64,000 bases of DNA from Methylobacillus gramineus (GTDB lineage: Bacteria; Pseudomonadota; Gammaproteobacteria; Burkholderiales; Methylophilaceae). Shown here one piece after another: positions 34,938 through 44,884 of this stretch. The translations under genes were made by a program, and so were the position numbers. The notes beneath the pieces were generated by a model. That model worked only from the letters and a program-made list of their open reading frames with translations. It did not search any database and was not told the origin of the DNA. Every line of letters starts with the position of its first letter. The first letter of the stretch is position 1. The stretch is taken from contig NZ_JAJAVE010000001.1 of assembly GCF_020532675.1 (NCBI RefSeq), forward strand, positions 992,001 to 1,056,000, given 5' to 3'.

Positions 34938-35558
34938 ATGGAATTGGATCTGGAAAAAATCAATGCAGAACTTGGTCACCAGGCTGAAAAACTGGTGGAA
35001 TGGGCATTAAACCTGAACAAAAAAGCGATCTGCACCACCAACTTTCGTCCATTTGAAGCCGTTATTTTGCATATGGTCGCCAAGGTCAAGCCCGAGACCC
35101 CTGTGATCTGGATGGACAGTGGCTACAACACAGAAGCCACCTACCGCTTTGCTGACGAAGTCAGCAAACAGCTTAACCTCAACCTCACCATCTATCTGCC
35201 CAAGCGTTCGCGCGCACATCGTGAAGCCATTGATGGCCTAGTGCCAGACCTGGATGATCCTCGACATGCCGCATTTACTGAAGAAGTAAAACTGGAACCC
35301 TTTACGAGAGCCTTGCGTGAAACCGCGCCCGAGGTCTGGTTCACTGCGCTACGTGCCACAGATACCGCAGTGCGAGCCCAAATGGACCCCGTCAGTATCA
35401 ATCCGGATGGCCTGATCAAGGTAGCTCCGCTACTGCACTGGACCTCCAAAGACCTATACCAATACCTGACCGCCAATAATCTGCCCAACAACTTCGACTA
35501 CTTCGACCCCACCAAGGGTGAAGAAAACCGCGAGTGCGGCTTACACCTGGCGCATTAA
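34938..35558 (+). CDS. cysH: Phosphoadenylyl-sulfate (PAPS) reductase family protein
   Basis: 206 residues from the ATG at 34938, six bases after GGAG; the in-frame TTG at 34926 overlaps that site. The CysH fold shows PVIWMDSGYNTEATYRFADEV, WFTALRATDTAVRA and the C-terminal catalytic cysteine in ENRECGLH. The paired cysteines that bind the [4Fe-4S] cluster of APS reductases are absent, so a thioredoxin-dependent PAPS reductase is more likely. It stands alone, about 4.5 kb from cysDN, with exporter and lipid genes between. The protein is shorter than the E. coli enzyme (about 244). Confidence 0.85.
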   Translation: MELDLEKINAELGHQAEKLVEWALNLNKKAICTTNFRPFEAVILHMVAKVKPETPVIWMDSGYNTEATYRFADEVSKQLNLNLTIYLPKRSRAHREAIDGLVPDLDDPRHAAFTEEVKLEPFTRALRETAPEVWFTALRATDTAVRAQMDPVSINPDGLIKVAPLLHWTSKDLYQYLTANNLPNNFDYFDPTKGEENRECGLHLAH

Positions 35559-35582
35559 CAATGCTAATGGAGAGCGACTGTT

Positions 35583-36983
35583 TCAGCGCTCTCTTGCAGC
35601 CTCATGGAAAGCCTTCCTGACTGGCGACAAGACATACTCCATGATGGTTTGATCAATCAGCTTGATTTCCGCTGCCACTTGCATCCCCGGTGCCAGCGTT
35701 AAATGGTCACGATCAAATACAAGATGTTGTGACTGAAGTTTGAGAAGTGCTCGATAAGAGAACTGTGCACTAGCAGGTTGAGACGCTTCAGCTCCGGTCT
35801 GTTGATTATTATTGCCAGAAGATCGATCAGTGGAATCAGCACTCAGCTGCAACACTTCGCCTGTGACCATACCGTATTTCTGGAAAGGGTAAGCCATCAA
35901 TTTCAGCTGGACTTCCTGGCCTGTTCTCACAAAACCAGCATCAGTATTCTTGACCCACACTTCAGCCAGCAACTGTTCATCATTTGGCACCAAAGTCATG
36001 AGGACAGTGCCCGGTGAAACAACAGTGCCAGGCGTATGGGTAGCCAAGTCCTTGATAATGCCGGATTGAGGAGCACGAAGCTCCAACAGGCTATTACGGT
36101 GGGCCTGCTTGGCCCATTCCTGGTCCAAGCGCTGTACCTCGGCATAGGTGCTGACGCGCTCAGCCTCAAGCTTGCGTTTGTAATCAGAAATAATCTGGGA
36201 AATCCGTCTTTCAGATTGCAGGATGTTGGCTCTCAGGCTTTCTGCATTGTATTGCTGGGCATGGAAGTCTTGCTCTTTTTCAATACGCTCGCGTTGTTTG
36301 TCCAGCACCATGAGGCTCCCGACAAACCCTACCTTACCGAGTTTTTCATAAGCAGCTTCCTGTACTTTATAGCTAGGCAGGGTTTCCTCCAGCTTGCGCT
36401 GTAATTCCAACGTGGCAGCCAAGTCATACTTGGATTTTTGTAACGCCGCTTTTTCGGTTTGGATACTGTCATCCAGTGCAAGACGATTAGAGTGATACTC
36501 TGAAAGAATGCGAGAAAACAACTCAGGTGAATCCTTTGACTGCCTCTCTAATGGACGATTATGGATTTCAGCCTCCACCCTGCGCAACTCCAGCACTTTG
36601 TATTCACGCGCCTGCTGAATAGATTTGCTATCAGCCTCCGAAATATTGGCATCCATGCGTACCAGCACTTGTCCCGCTTGCACATGCTGACCGTCACGCA
36701 CCGAGATTTCACGTACGATGCCCGCCTCTGCGGGTTGAACAATTTTAAGATAAGTGGAAGGAATCAGTTTGCCCTCGGCAACAGCAACAACATCGAGGCG
36801 GCCAAACATCGCCCATACAATCAGGGCAAGTAATAAGAGCAATAGGCCCCTCAATACCATTCGCGGTAAAGGAGAAGGCAATTGCTCCTGGATTTGCAGC
36901 AGCCCTGGTGCAAAGTCCAGAGCCTGCTGCGATACCGGCCTCTCTGCGGAAGCCTTTGCTTGCTTAAAGGATGGCAACATCAA
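35583..36983 (-). CDS. Type I secretion membrane fusion protein (HlyD family)
   Basis: 466 residues. One membrane segment (about 44-61, MVLRGLLLLLLALIVWAMFG) follows a cytoplasmic N-terminus; then a lipoyl/beta-barrel half (EGKLIPSTYLKIVQPAEAGIVREISVRDGQHVQAGQVLVRMD), a long coiled coil (about 120-300) and the second half with LRAPQSGIIKDLATHTPGTVVSPGTVLMTLVP. This is the adaptor linking the inner-membrane ABC transporter to a TolC-type outer-membrane channel. It starts three bases after the RTX gene and ends the operon. No TolC homologue is in the window. Confidence 0.92.
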   Translation of the reverse strand: MMLPSFKQAKASAERPVSQQALDFAPGLLQIQEQLPSPLPRMVLRGLLLLLLALIVWAMFGRLDVVAVAEGKLIPSTYLKIVQPAEAGIVREISVRDGQHVQAGQVLVRMDANISEADSKSIQQAREYKVLELRRVEAEIHNRPLERQSKDSPELFSRILSEYHSNRLALDDSIQTEKAALQKSKYDLAATLELQRKLEETLPSYKVQEAAYEKLGKVGFVGSLMVLDKQRERIEKEQDFHAQQYNAESLRANILQSERRISQIISDYKRKLEAERVSTYAEVQRLDQEWAKQAHRNSLLELRAPQSGIIKDLATHTPGTVVSPGTVLMTLVPNDEQLLAEVWVKNTDAGFVRTGQEVQLKLMAYPFQKYGMVTGEVLQLSADSTDRSSGNNNQQTGAEASQPASAQFSYRALLKLQSQHLVFDRDHLTLAPGMQVAAEIKLIDQTIMEYVLSPVRKAFHEAARER

Positions 36984-36986
36984 CCA

Positions 36987-39900
36987 CTATCCCAATTTGA
37001 CAGCGTCTGCTTGCCAGGTGCTGGACGCATTGAGTGTTTGCGCACTCTGACCAAACTGCGTTGAGCTGATAACGTTTTGCGCAGCCAGCAAACCAATACC
37101 CGTCAAGTTACCATTCAGACCGTATTGGTAGGCCAAATCACCACCTATTGCAACGGTATCACTCCCGCCAAGATGGAAGCTTAGTAAGGCATTAGTCAAA
37201 GACCAGCTAGTCAGGTTACTATTTACAGCACGGGCCGCATCAAACTGATTCACCAACCCTGCAAAATTGAACCGCTCAACTTTGTTATCCAACAGCGTAT
37301 TGCTACCACCGGCATCAAAATCAGTCATCGCTTCAGCAATCACCTGCAAGTTAGTCACGGATCGGTTGTTGGTCGAGGCATACCAGTCCTTGAAGGTGAT
37401 GCTGTCGGAACCGCTGACATTGAGGATAAGGTTGTTGCCAGATTTGCTGAAACTCAGGCTGTCATAGGAAATATCGCCTCCCAGGCTCAAGGTGTTGTCC
37501 AGACCGGTAGAGACATTGACGAGGTCCTGACCGTCACCAAGATTGAAGGAGATGATATCCTTACCGGAGCCAGTAGTCAGAAGATCATTGCCTTTGCCGC
37601 CAATTAATAGACCATTTTGCGCACCATCAGTGATGGTGTCATTGCCCTCTCCGCCAAAGAACACTTTGCGGCCACTGTTCCCGAATGAAACACCTAATGT
37701 GTCATCCCCATCGCCCCCATCAAGAATATCGTTTCCATCGTAGGTGTCGATCACATCATCACCGGCAAGGCCACGCAAGTAATCATTGGAGGTAGGGAAG
37801 CCCATAAAAATGTTGTCCGCTATCCAATCAGCACCTGCCGTAGAAGTATTGGCTTTCTTCCAGACATCCTGTGCTGTCCAGATCGTGCCATTATCAAACT
37901 TTACAGACTCTATCTTTAAGTTCGCACCACCCAAATGCCAAGCACCACCTGTCATGACCACGTAATTAGCATTGGGACTACCAAGCAGTTCACTCAACGA
38001 ATTTACATAATCATGGGTTAGATAGATATGCTGCTGATCGCGGAATACTTTGACATCCTGTGAGGCAACACCATATCCAAATTGAATGGTGTCGTTGCCT
38101 CCAGTATCCATGATGATATTGGTTCCGTAATACCAGCCAATGTAATAGGTGTCGTCACCCAATCCTCCCTGCAGGAGATCATTGCCCCCTCCACCATTAA
38201 TGTAATTATTCCCACTATTGCCCGTAATCGTATTCAATTCAGAATTAAAGCCCCCATACGCATCAATATCATCGTCACCAATGAGGACTAAATTTTCTAC
38301 ATTTGAGAAAAGAATATAATTACCTTCCTCATCATGGAAACTGCCTATGCCATACGTTACAGAACTATAAATGGTATCGTTCCCTTGCCCCTCATATTCA
38401 TAAACGACATCAAATATAGAATCAACATAATAAACATCATCCCCAACACCACCATACATTAAATCATTACCTTCCCCACCATTTAATGTATCATTTCCCG
38501 TTCCCCCATCCAGAATGTCATCTTCACTCCCACCAATTAATTGATCATCACCCGCTTCTCCTCTTAGTAAGGTAGGAGTATTCATATCTGCTTGAAGTAG
38601 GTTATTTTGAGAATCACCAATAACCTTGTTATCACCAAATAATGTCAAATATTTTGTTTTCCATAAAACAGGACCATGCTGCGAGGAAAATTCCGCGCCC
38701 ATTAACACAGGAGCATCAGGATTATTGCTATACCATCCAAGCATTCTTAGACTATCAACTCCATTTACATGGCTGATTACAAGATCATTTCCTTGGCGAT
38801 CTACTGTCAAACTCTCAGCATCAACTCCGTCCCCTCCCTTGATCCAGCTTTTCCACAAATATGAAACTTGCTTTTCACCCATTCCCAACTCAAAGAAAAC
38901 TCCCTCTGGAGAATCAGAAAAAGGATCAAATTCCGGCATTGGCGGTGCGATAGCCAACATATCCAACATAGATAATACTGTGCCATCAGAAAATTTAAAC
39001 TTTTCAACCCCTGCACCAAGGAACCAATATAAACCAGTAGTCTCATCATCATCCTGTGGTAGATTGTGTAAATTCATGACAGGCATGACTATCCTCACAT
39101 GATTATCATTCCCCCAACTAATATCCATAGTCCCAATAAAAGTGATTGCTTCGGATGCGTTGTTCCACAATCCTCCATTTGCTGGGATCTGGCCCCATGA
39201 AATAGAAATATTAGATAAATTTATTCCTTCACCAAACTCAACAGTATCTTGCTCACCTAAAACCCCAGCATCGTACAACAACTTAAGCTGCTCATAATCT
39301 ATTGGTGAAATTTTCGGAAGTTCTGGCAATCCATCAGGAGAGCCAGTATTTCCATAATCAATAAATTTATTTGTCCAATTAGGTATGTTTAGTGATTGAT
39401 AATACCAAGCAGCATATCTACTTAAATATGTATCAATATATATACGCTCTGTAGTCCCAGTATCAAAAATTACATCACGCCCCTCATCCTCGAAACGAAT
39501 GAAATATGTATCTCCACCACCTCGTCCATCTAACCAATCATTACCATTTCCACCAATAATAATGTCATCAGCATTCCCGCCACTAATTTGATCATCCCCA
39601 TCATTCCCATATAAAAACAACCCTAAATTCTTATCGGTAAATGGCTCCATGGTATCCGGGTAAAAACTTTGGCCGTAATTAGTCTCCCAGTTTATTTGCA
39701 TATCCATATAAGGGCTAATATCAATGACATCATCCCCTGCACCTGCATCAATAGTTGCATAACCATTCAATAAGAAATAATCATCTTCTAATCCAGTTTC
39801 GATAATATCAACAGTTATTACCGTATCAAGCCTGTACTCTCTAGTAACGAAATTTGCCGGTTGTACCGTATACGATGATCCTAACTGGCCTCCTAGAGGA

Positions 39901-42900
39901 GTTATCCACATCCCATTTGGACCAAGTACAATATTGGTTCCCCCTGGGTATTTTTGACCAAAAGGTTGATCTGTTCCATATGGGATATATTGCAATTGGC
40001 TACCAACCTTACTACTTCCCACTCCAGATACTGTTTGAAGAGGACGTTGTTCATACGAAATCAATTCATATTCACTACTTATGAAATATGTTGGACGACT
40101 CTCTGCCCACTGCTCTTCTGTATTAGTGTATTTGAATTCCAGACTTTCGTATCGATATTCGGTAGTAAACTCAGTATTAGACTTATAAATAAATGTTTTA
40201 GTATATTTTCCCTCAGAATTTAGCTCATATCCTTGATTAGTTAATACTTCAGCATAGAGGGATTTAACTCTCTCAAGATAAATCTCCCTCATGCTTTCAA
40301 TAGTTAAAATTTCTGGCGGAGCATTACTTATTAAATCATCTAGATCCATTAATAAATTATCTGTAGAATCTCGTACTTGCCAAAGCTGATTATCAGAGTA
40401 ATAGTCCTTAATTATTACCCCATCAACCTTACTCTTAAAATAAAGAAAGAGATCGTCACCTTGCTGCCGATAATTCAAATCTGATACTGATACTCCTTGA
40501 TCCAATTTTAAAATACTGGTTTCAATGGTACTGCCATCAACAATCGTATCAATGCCCATCCCTCGATGTAAAATGTAAGTATCTTTACCTACTCCTCCCT
40601 CTAGATAATCGTTATCCGAGCCACCATGCAATACATCATCACCTGCGCCACCGTACAGACTATCGTTACCTTGACCACCCCATAATTGATCATTCCCAGC
40701 CTGAGCCCGAATCACGTCATTTCCGAAACCACCCTCTAATTGATCATCATTAGCTGATCCCCAGAGATTGTCATCATTTGAAGTGCCATAAACCAGATAA
40801 GGCAGATTGCCAGCCGTGACAAGCTCCTCATGCGTCAACACAGAGCCATCGGCAAACAAATACTCTTGAATACTTCCAGCCAAACCATTCTTGATTGCGA
40901 CACTATCGCCTGCAGTGCCATACTCAATATTCAGGTAATAGCTGCCATCCAGCCCCTGATATTGCCCAGCCTGGATAGAGGCTTTGGTAACTCCCTCTCC
41001 AAATACAATACGGTTGAATCCTTGAGTATCCTCGATAGCATCCTCGCCATCACCCAGCGAGAAATAATAGGTATCATTGCCCTCACCGCCGATCAACACA
41101 TCATCGCCGGTACCGCCCGTGATCTGGTCATTGCCATGACCGCCATCCAGCGTATCGTCGCCAGCGCTGCCTATCATCCTATCCACAACCGAAGTGCCAG
41201 TCAGCGCTCCTGCTTGCAAGGCCACGATATCAAAACCTTTTTGCAGCAATAACTCCTCATGAGTCCATACTGTGCCATCTGCGAACTCGAACTTATCAAT
41301 CGCCTTACCCTCAAGGGTAGATTCTTGAAAAAATCTCTTCAGCAGCAAAGTATCATTCGGGTCATCACCAACCGACACCTTGATCACATCCTGCCCATTT
41401 ACTTTGGCAACGCTCAATTTAAGGTCATCAACCGTGATACCAGCCCCAAATATCACCCGGTTAGGGGTCGGCTGGTCGTCGTAATCTATTTGCCCGCCAA
41501 TGTCATCAATGAGGTCTGTTCCATCCCCGATATGGTAGTAGTATCTGTTATTGCCGCCACTACCGATTAGAGTGTCATTACCGCGCCCCCCGGAAATGTG
41601 CGCGTCTCCGCCGTAGCTTCTCAAGTAATCATTATTGGCTCCTCCCATTAGAGAAGCTTCTGCTTGACTCACAGTAATATTGAGTGCAGTCGCCAAGCTG
41701 GATCCAACCACCTCGCGCCAGCTCAATACGCTGCCATCGGCAAAGCTGGCCTGGCTGATCGCACCATCGGCAATAGCGATATGATCATTCTCAGAATATG
41801 AAAGCAGGTGATATCCTTCGCCTGCATTCTGCAACCCCAATGCATCTTTGCTGATGCCAGCACCAAATTTCAGGCGATTACTGCCGCTAGTGTCATCAAT
41901 GCCTTCAAACAAAAAGTCGGGGCCTGCCGGACTGTCGCCCAAATTGAATACATACGTATCGTTGCCTGCACCGCCATCGAGGTAATCGATGCCAGCCCCG
42001 CCAGTCAATTCGTCATCCCCGTCATCGCCATAGAGGATATCGTCGCCATCGCCGCCATTCAGGATGTCATTGCCGCCTCCCCCCTGTAACTGGTCGTCGC
42101 CCGCTCCCCCGATCAAGGTATCCCGGCCATCGCCACCTACTAGATAATCCTCTCCTGCACCTCCATCAAGATAGTCATCCCCCGTCCCGCCATTCAATGT
42201 ATCGCTGCCAGCTTCACCGTAGAGATGATCATTCCCGCCATTGCCAGATAACCGATCATCACCATTGCCGCCATAGAGCCAATCATCGCCTTCATCCGCA
42301 CCGCTGGTGTTCGCGGGGTCATCGCCTACGAGTACATCATCCCCATCCCCACCATAGAGCACATCGCTGCCTGCCTCACCAAACAACACATCGTTGCCTG
42401 TGCCTCCATCCAGGTAATCGTTGCCCACGCCGCCAAACATCCAATCGTCACCAGCCCCGCCATACATGAGGTCATTACCTCCCTCGTGCGAACTCTGGAA
42501 ATCGACGTTTGCAAACTGATGCTCGTAAAGGTTGCCATCCTGGCCAGTCGTCACCACCCGGCTCACAGACCAACCCGCCTGTACATTGGTCGCAATCCCG
42601 TCGCCATACATGTTGTCATCGCCACCACCGCCGATCAGCGCATCGTGTCCGTGGGAGCCGTTCAGGAAGTCATTGCCTGCATCACCGATCAAGACGTCAT
42701 CGCCCAGACCGCCATCCAGAAAATCTCCTTTTAGGCCACTAGCCTGCTGGGTCTGGTTCAAGATCAAGGCATCTTCCAGGGAGATTTCCTGCTGCGCATA
42801 AAGGTAATCATCACCGGCATGCCCGAACAGGCGGTCTTGTCCATCGCCGCCAATCAAGATGTCATCACCCTCGCCCGCCAGAATCTGGTCGTTGCCTGCA

Positions 42901-44861
42901 CCGCCATCCAACTTGTCATCGCCGCCGCGGAAATCCTCAATGTGATCATCGCCTGCCAGCCCAAGGATATGGTCGTTCTGAGCGCTGCCATATAACACGT
43001 CCGCACGGCCTGGTGCTTCCGTCGAAGTGACAATGAGATTGCCCAGTTCATCGGTTGATGTCGTGTTCAAGGGAGTCAGGTCGCCGCGAATCTCACGGTC
43101 ATAAGTAGCCTGCGTAGCGTTGTCGTCAAACAGCCGGATGCCGAAATCGCCATCCTCGAAATCTTCACCCAATTCGAGAATGCTGCCGTCGGGCATGGTG
43201 ATTTTCCAGGGGGAGTTGTGGCTCAAGGTAGCAACCCCGCCACTTGGCAAGGTAAACTGCCATTGATTGCCTTGCTGTGTGGCTGCAATGAATGCGCCAG
43301 CAAGTGTTATATATTGCACAGACCCATCAAGGCCACGATATTTGATCCAGCCCTTGCGATCGCTATCAATGATAGTGTCATGGTCACCACTGTTGAAAAT
43401 ATAGGTATCAACCCCTTCACCGCCAATCAGTGTGTCATTGCCCAATCCACCATTGAGTACATCGTTGCCTGCCCCGCCGTAGAGAACGTCATTACCACCT
43501 CCGCCTACCAACATGTCGGCTGTGCTTCCACCCAGCATGAAGACAGCCTGATGATTGGTGACATTAGCCTCGATAACGCCATCGCTGGTTTTGACATACC
43601 ACTTATAGTCAAGCACACCAGAGATATTCACCTTGGCATACTCGCTTCCCATCACGCTTTGCAAGCCTGCCAGCAGCAAAGCATCGCTCAGACGGTCAGG
43701 ACTATTGATATGATTGAAATCAAATCCAATACCGCCACCCGAAACTTCATAGAAGGATTGGGTAAACCCGTTATCCATGAAGTAATAATCTTCAATCAAT
43801 GCAGCAATCAATGCCTGATTGAATGCGGAGTTATTAAGCGCCACCTCTCCATTGATTTTTAGTGCATCAAGCGCAAACTGATGCAACATGCCATTATTAT
43901 GATTGACCCCAAGGTTGACTTGATCTTTCAACAAGTGCGTCAGGAAGTCTTGATCATCTAAGGCAAGATTTCTGGCATATAAATTGGTATCAAAAATATG
44001 ACTAAGTAGTGTTGGCAACTGAACCGTGCTCAACCTGAAGTTTTCTTCCAAAGCCAGTGCAGCATGCAAAACAATCGAATGTAAATCAACTGATCCTGCT
44101 CCATCATTGCCAATCTGAATTGGCGTATTACTGCCATTAACAAATAAAGTATCGGCAAAATACTTGTTCAATACCTCCCCACTCACATAATGGCTGGCAA
44201 CATTTGCCTCTCTTGCATTAAATACAACATCATTCCTGAATAAGGTTTGGGTAGGTTGTCCGGGGATGCCAGTAGGCGGATTATCTTGGCGGATGAGTAA
44301 TTGATCCATCGTGTTTCTTATGCCTGGATCCGTGATCAATGGGTTATCAATCAACCCTTGAATAATACCTAGATTGGCAATTGAGGCAGCGAATGGCGCA
44401 TTGGCAAACACTACGGCAGGTTCATTAACCAATACTGATACTAGGGAGGCCAGGCCGGCACCTAATGAATGTCCTGTGAAAGAAATTTCAATATTGGGAT
44501 TTTCCGTGTTGAGATAGGTAGCCTTTATTTCCTTATAAAACAGAACGGCGGCAGTTAATTGCGCAGAGCCGAATCCTAAGCCAAGCCTGATATCTGTTGA
44601 TATATCCGATACAGTTTGACCATTATTAACTCCAATCAGAAAGTCCGTACCCTTAAATGCGATGACGATTTGATCGCCTTTTTGGTATGCGCTGGCTGAA
44701 AATCCATTACTTAACGGATCGCTTTCCATATTCGATACTGATTCAGGTAGTTTTACCCAGCCTAATCCACCTACATCAAGTAGGTTAAGAGGCCCGCGAG
44801 CATCATTGTAAACATGGGCCGCCAAAATGGCATAAACTTCATCATTTATACGATTACTCAT
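36987..44861 (-). CDS. Giant RTX protein with N-terminal class 3 lipase domain
   Basis: 2,624 residues. The N-terminal ~330 residues hold an alpha/beta-hydrolase of lipase class 3: IAFKGTD (about 67-73) for the oxyanion hole and FTGHSLGAG with nucleophile Ser132; DLHSIVLH near 265 may supply the histidine. From about residue 450 calcium-binding GGxGxDxLx nonapeptides occur in several dozen copies, in clusters each followed by an FADGSVLTHEEL-type segment (HCBP-related domain). There is no Sec signal; export should use the adjacent ABC/HlyD system through the C-terminal end. The middle (about 38.2-40.6 kb) is AT-rich and poorer in repeats. Likely a secreted lipase or esterase or large adhesin; the substrate is unknown. 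Confidence 0.88.
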   Translation of the reverse strand: MSNRINDEVYAILAAHVYNDARGPLNLLDVGGLGWVKLPESVSNMESDPLSNGFSASAYQKGDQIVIAFKGTDFLIGVNNGQTVSDISTDIRLGLGFGSAQLTAAVLFYKEIKATYLNTENPNIEISFTGHSLGAGLASLVSVLVNEPAVVFANAPFAASIANLGIIQGLIDNPLITDPGIRNTMDQLLIRQDNPPTGIPGQPTQTLFRNDVVFNAREANVASHYVSGEVLNKYFADTLFVNGSNTPIQIGNDGAGSVDLHSIVLHAALALEENFRLSTVQLPTLLSHIFDTNLYARNLALDDQDFLTHLLKDQVNLGVNHNNGMLHQFALDALKINGEVALNNSAFNQALIAALIEDYYFMDNGFTQSFYEVSGGGIGFDFNHINSPDRLSDALLLAGLQSVMGSEYAKVNISGVLDYKWYVKTSDGVIEANVTNHQAVFMLGGSTADMLVGGGGNDVLYGGAGNDVLNGGLGNDTLIGGEGVDTYIFNSGDHDTIIDSDRKGWIKYRGLDGSVQYITLAGAFIAATQQGNQWQFTLPSGGVATLSHNSPWKITMPDGSILELGEDFEDGDFGIRLFDDNATQATYDREIRGDLTPLNTTSTDELGNLIVTSTEAPGRADVLYGSAQNDHILGLAGDDHIEDFRGGDDKLDGGAGNDQILAGEGDDILIGGDGQDRLFGHAGDDYLYAQQEISLEDALILNQTQQASGLKGDFLDGGLGDDVLIGDAGNDFLNGSHGHDALIGGGGDDNMYGDGIATNVQAGWSVSRVVTTGQDGNLYEHQFANVDFQSSHEGGNDLMYGGAGDDWMFGGVGNDYLDGGTGNDVLFGEAGSDVLYGGDGDDVLVGDDPANTSGADEGDDWLYGGNGDDRLSGNGGNDHLYGEAGSDTLNGGTGDDYLDGGAGEDYLVGGDGRDTLIGGAGDDQLQGGGGNDILNGGDGDDILYGDDGDDELTGGAGIDYLDGGAGNDTYVFNLGDSPAGPDFLFEGIDDTSGSNRLKFGAGISKDALGLQNAGEGYHLLSYSENDHIAIADGAISQASFADGSVLSWREVVGSSLATALNITVSQAEASLMGGANNDYLRSYGGDAHISGGRGNDTLIGSGGNNRYYYHIGDGTDLIDDIGGQIDYDDQPTPNRVIFGAGITVDDLKLSVAKVNGQDVIKVSVGDDPNDTLLLKRFFQESTLEGKAIDKFEFADGTVWTHEELLLQKGFDIVALQAGALTGTSVVDRMIGSAGDDTLDGGHGNDQITGGTGDDVLIGGEGNDTYYFSLGDGEDAIEDTQGFNRIVFGEGVTKASIQAGQYQGLDGSYYLNIEYGTAGDSVAIKNGLAGSIQEYLFADGSVLTHEELVTAGNLPYLVYGTSNDDNLWGSANDDQLEGGFGNDVIRAQAGNDQLWGGQGNDSLYGGAGDDVLHGGSDNDYLEGGVGKDTYILHRGMGIDTIVDGSTIETSILKLDQGVSVSDLNYRQQGDDLFLYFKSKVDGVIIKDYYSDNQLWQVRDSTDNLLMDLDDLISNAPPEILTIESMREIYLERVKSLYAEVLTNQGYELNSEGKYTKTFIYKSNTEFTTEYRYESLEFKYTNTEEQWAESRPTYFISSEYELISYEQRPLQTVSGVGSSKVGSQLQYIPYGTDQPFGQKYPGGTNIVLGPNGMWITPLGGQLGSSYTVQPANFVTREYRLDTVITVDIIETGLEDDYFLLNGYATIDAGAGDDVIDISPYMDMQINWETNYGQSFYPDTMEPFTDKNLGLFLYGNDGDDQISGGNADDIIIGGNGNDWLDGRGGGDTYFIRFEDEGRDVIFDTGTTERIYIDTYLSRYAAWYYQSLNIPNWTNKFIDYGNTGSPDGLPELPKISPIDYEQLKLLYDAGVLGEQDTVEFGEGINLSNISISWGQIPANGGLWNNASEAITFIGTMDISWGNDNHVRIVMPVMNLHNLPQDDDETTGLYWFLGAGVEKFKFSDGTVLSMLDMLAIAPPMPEFDPFSDSPEGVFFELGMGEKQVSYLWKSWIKGGDGVDAESLTVDRQGNDLVISHVNGVDSLRMLGWYSNNPDAPVLMGAEFSSQHGPVLWKTKYLTLFGDNKVIGDSQNNLLQADMNTPTLLRGEAGDDQLIGGSEDDILDGGTGNDTLNGGEGNDLMYGGVGDDVYYVDSIFDVVYEYEGQGNDTIYSSVTYGIGSFHDEEGNYILFSNVENLVLIGDDDIDAYGGFNSELNTITGNSGNNYINGGGGNDLLQGGLGDDTYYIGWYYGTNIIMDTGGNDTIQFGYGVASQDVKVFRDQQHIYLTHDYVNSLSELLGSPNANYVVMTGGAWHLGGANLKIESVKFDNGTIWTAQDVWKKANTSTAGADWIADNIFMGFPTSNDYLRGLAGDDVIDTYDGNDILDGGDGDDTLGVSFGNSGRKVFFGGEGNDTITDGAQNGLLIGGKGNDLLTTGSGKDIISFNLGDGQDLVNVSTGLDNTLSLGGDISYDSLSFSKSGNNLILNVSGSDSITFKDWYASTNNRSVTNLQVIAEAMTDFDAGGSNTLLDNKVERFNFAGLVNQFDAARAVNSNLTSWSLTNALLSFHLGGSDTVAIGGDLAYQYGLNGNLTGIGLLAAQNVISSTQFGQSAQTLNASSTWQADAVKLG

Positions 44862-44884
44862 TACCTTTTCCCTTCCCTATTTAC

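Noticed and set aside
42197-42734. Histidine/arginine-rich open frames opposite the RTX repeats
   Set aside because: They are reverse-frame readings of GGxGxDxL repeats; composition is an artefact of the repeat.
36987-44861. CRISPR-like periodic repeats
   Set aside because: The repetition is of protein-coding RTX nonapeptides in one long frame, with variable spacing and no conserved direct repeat.
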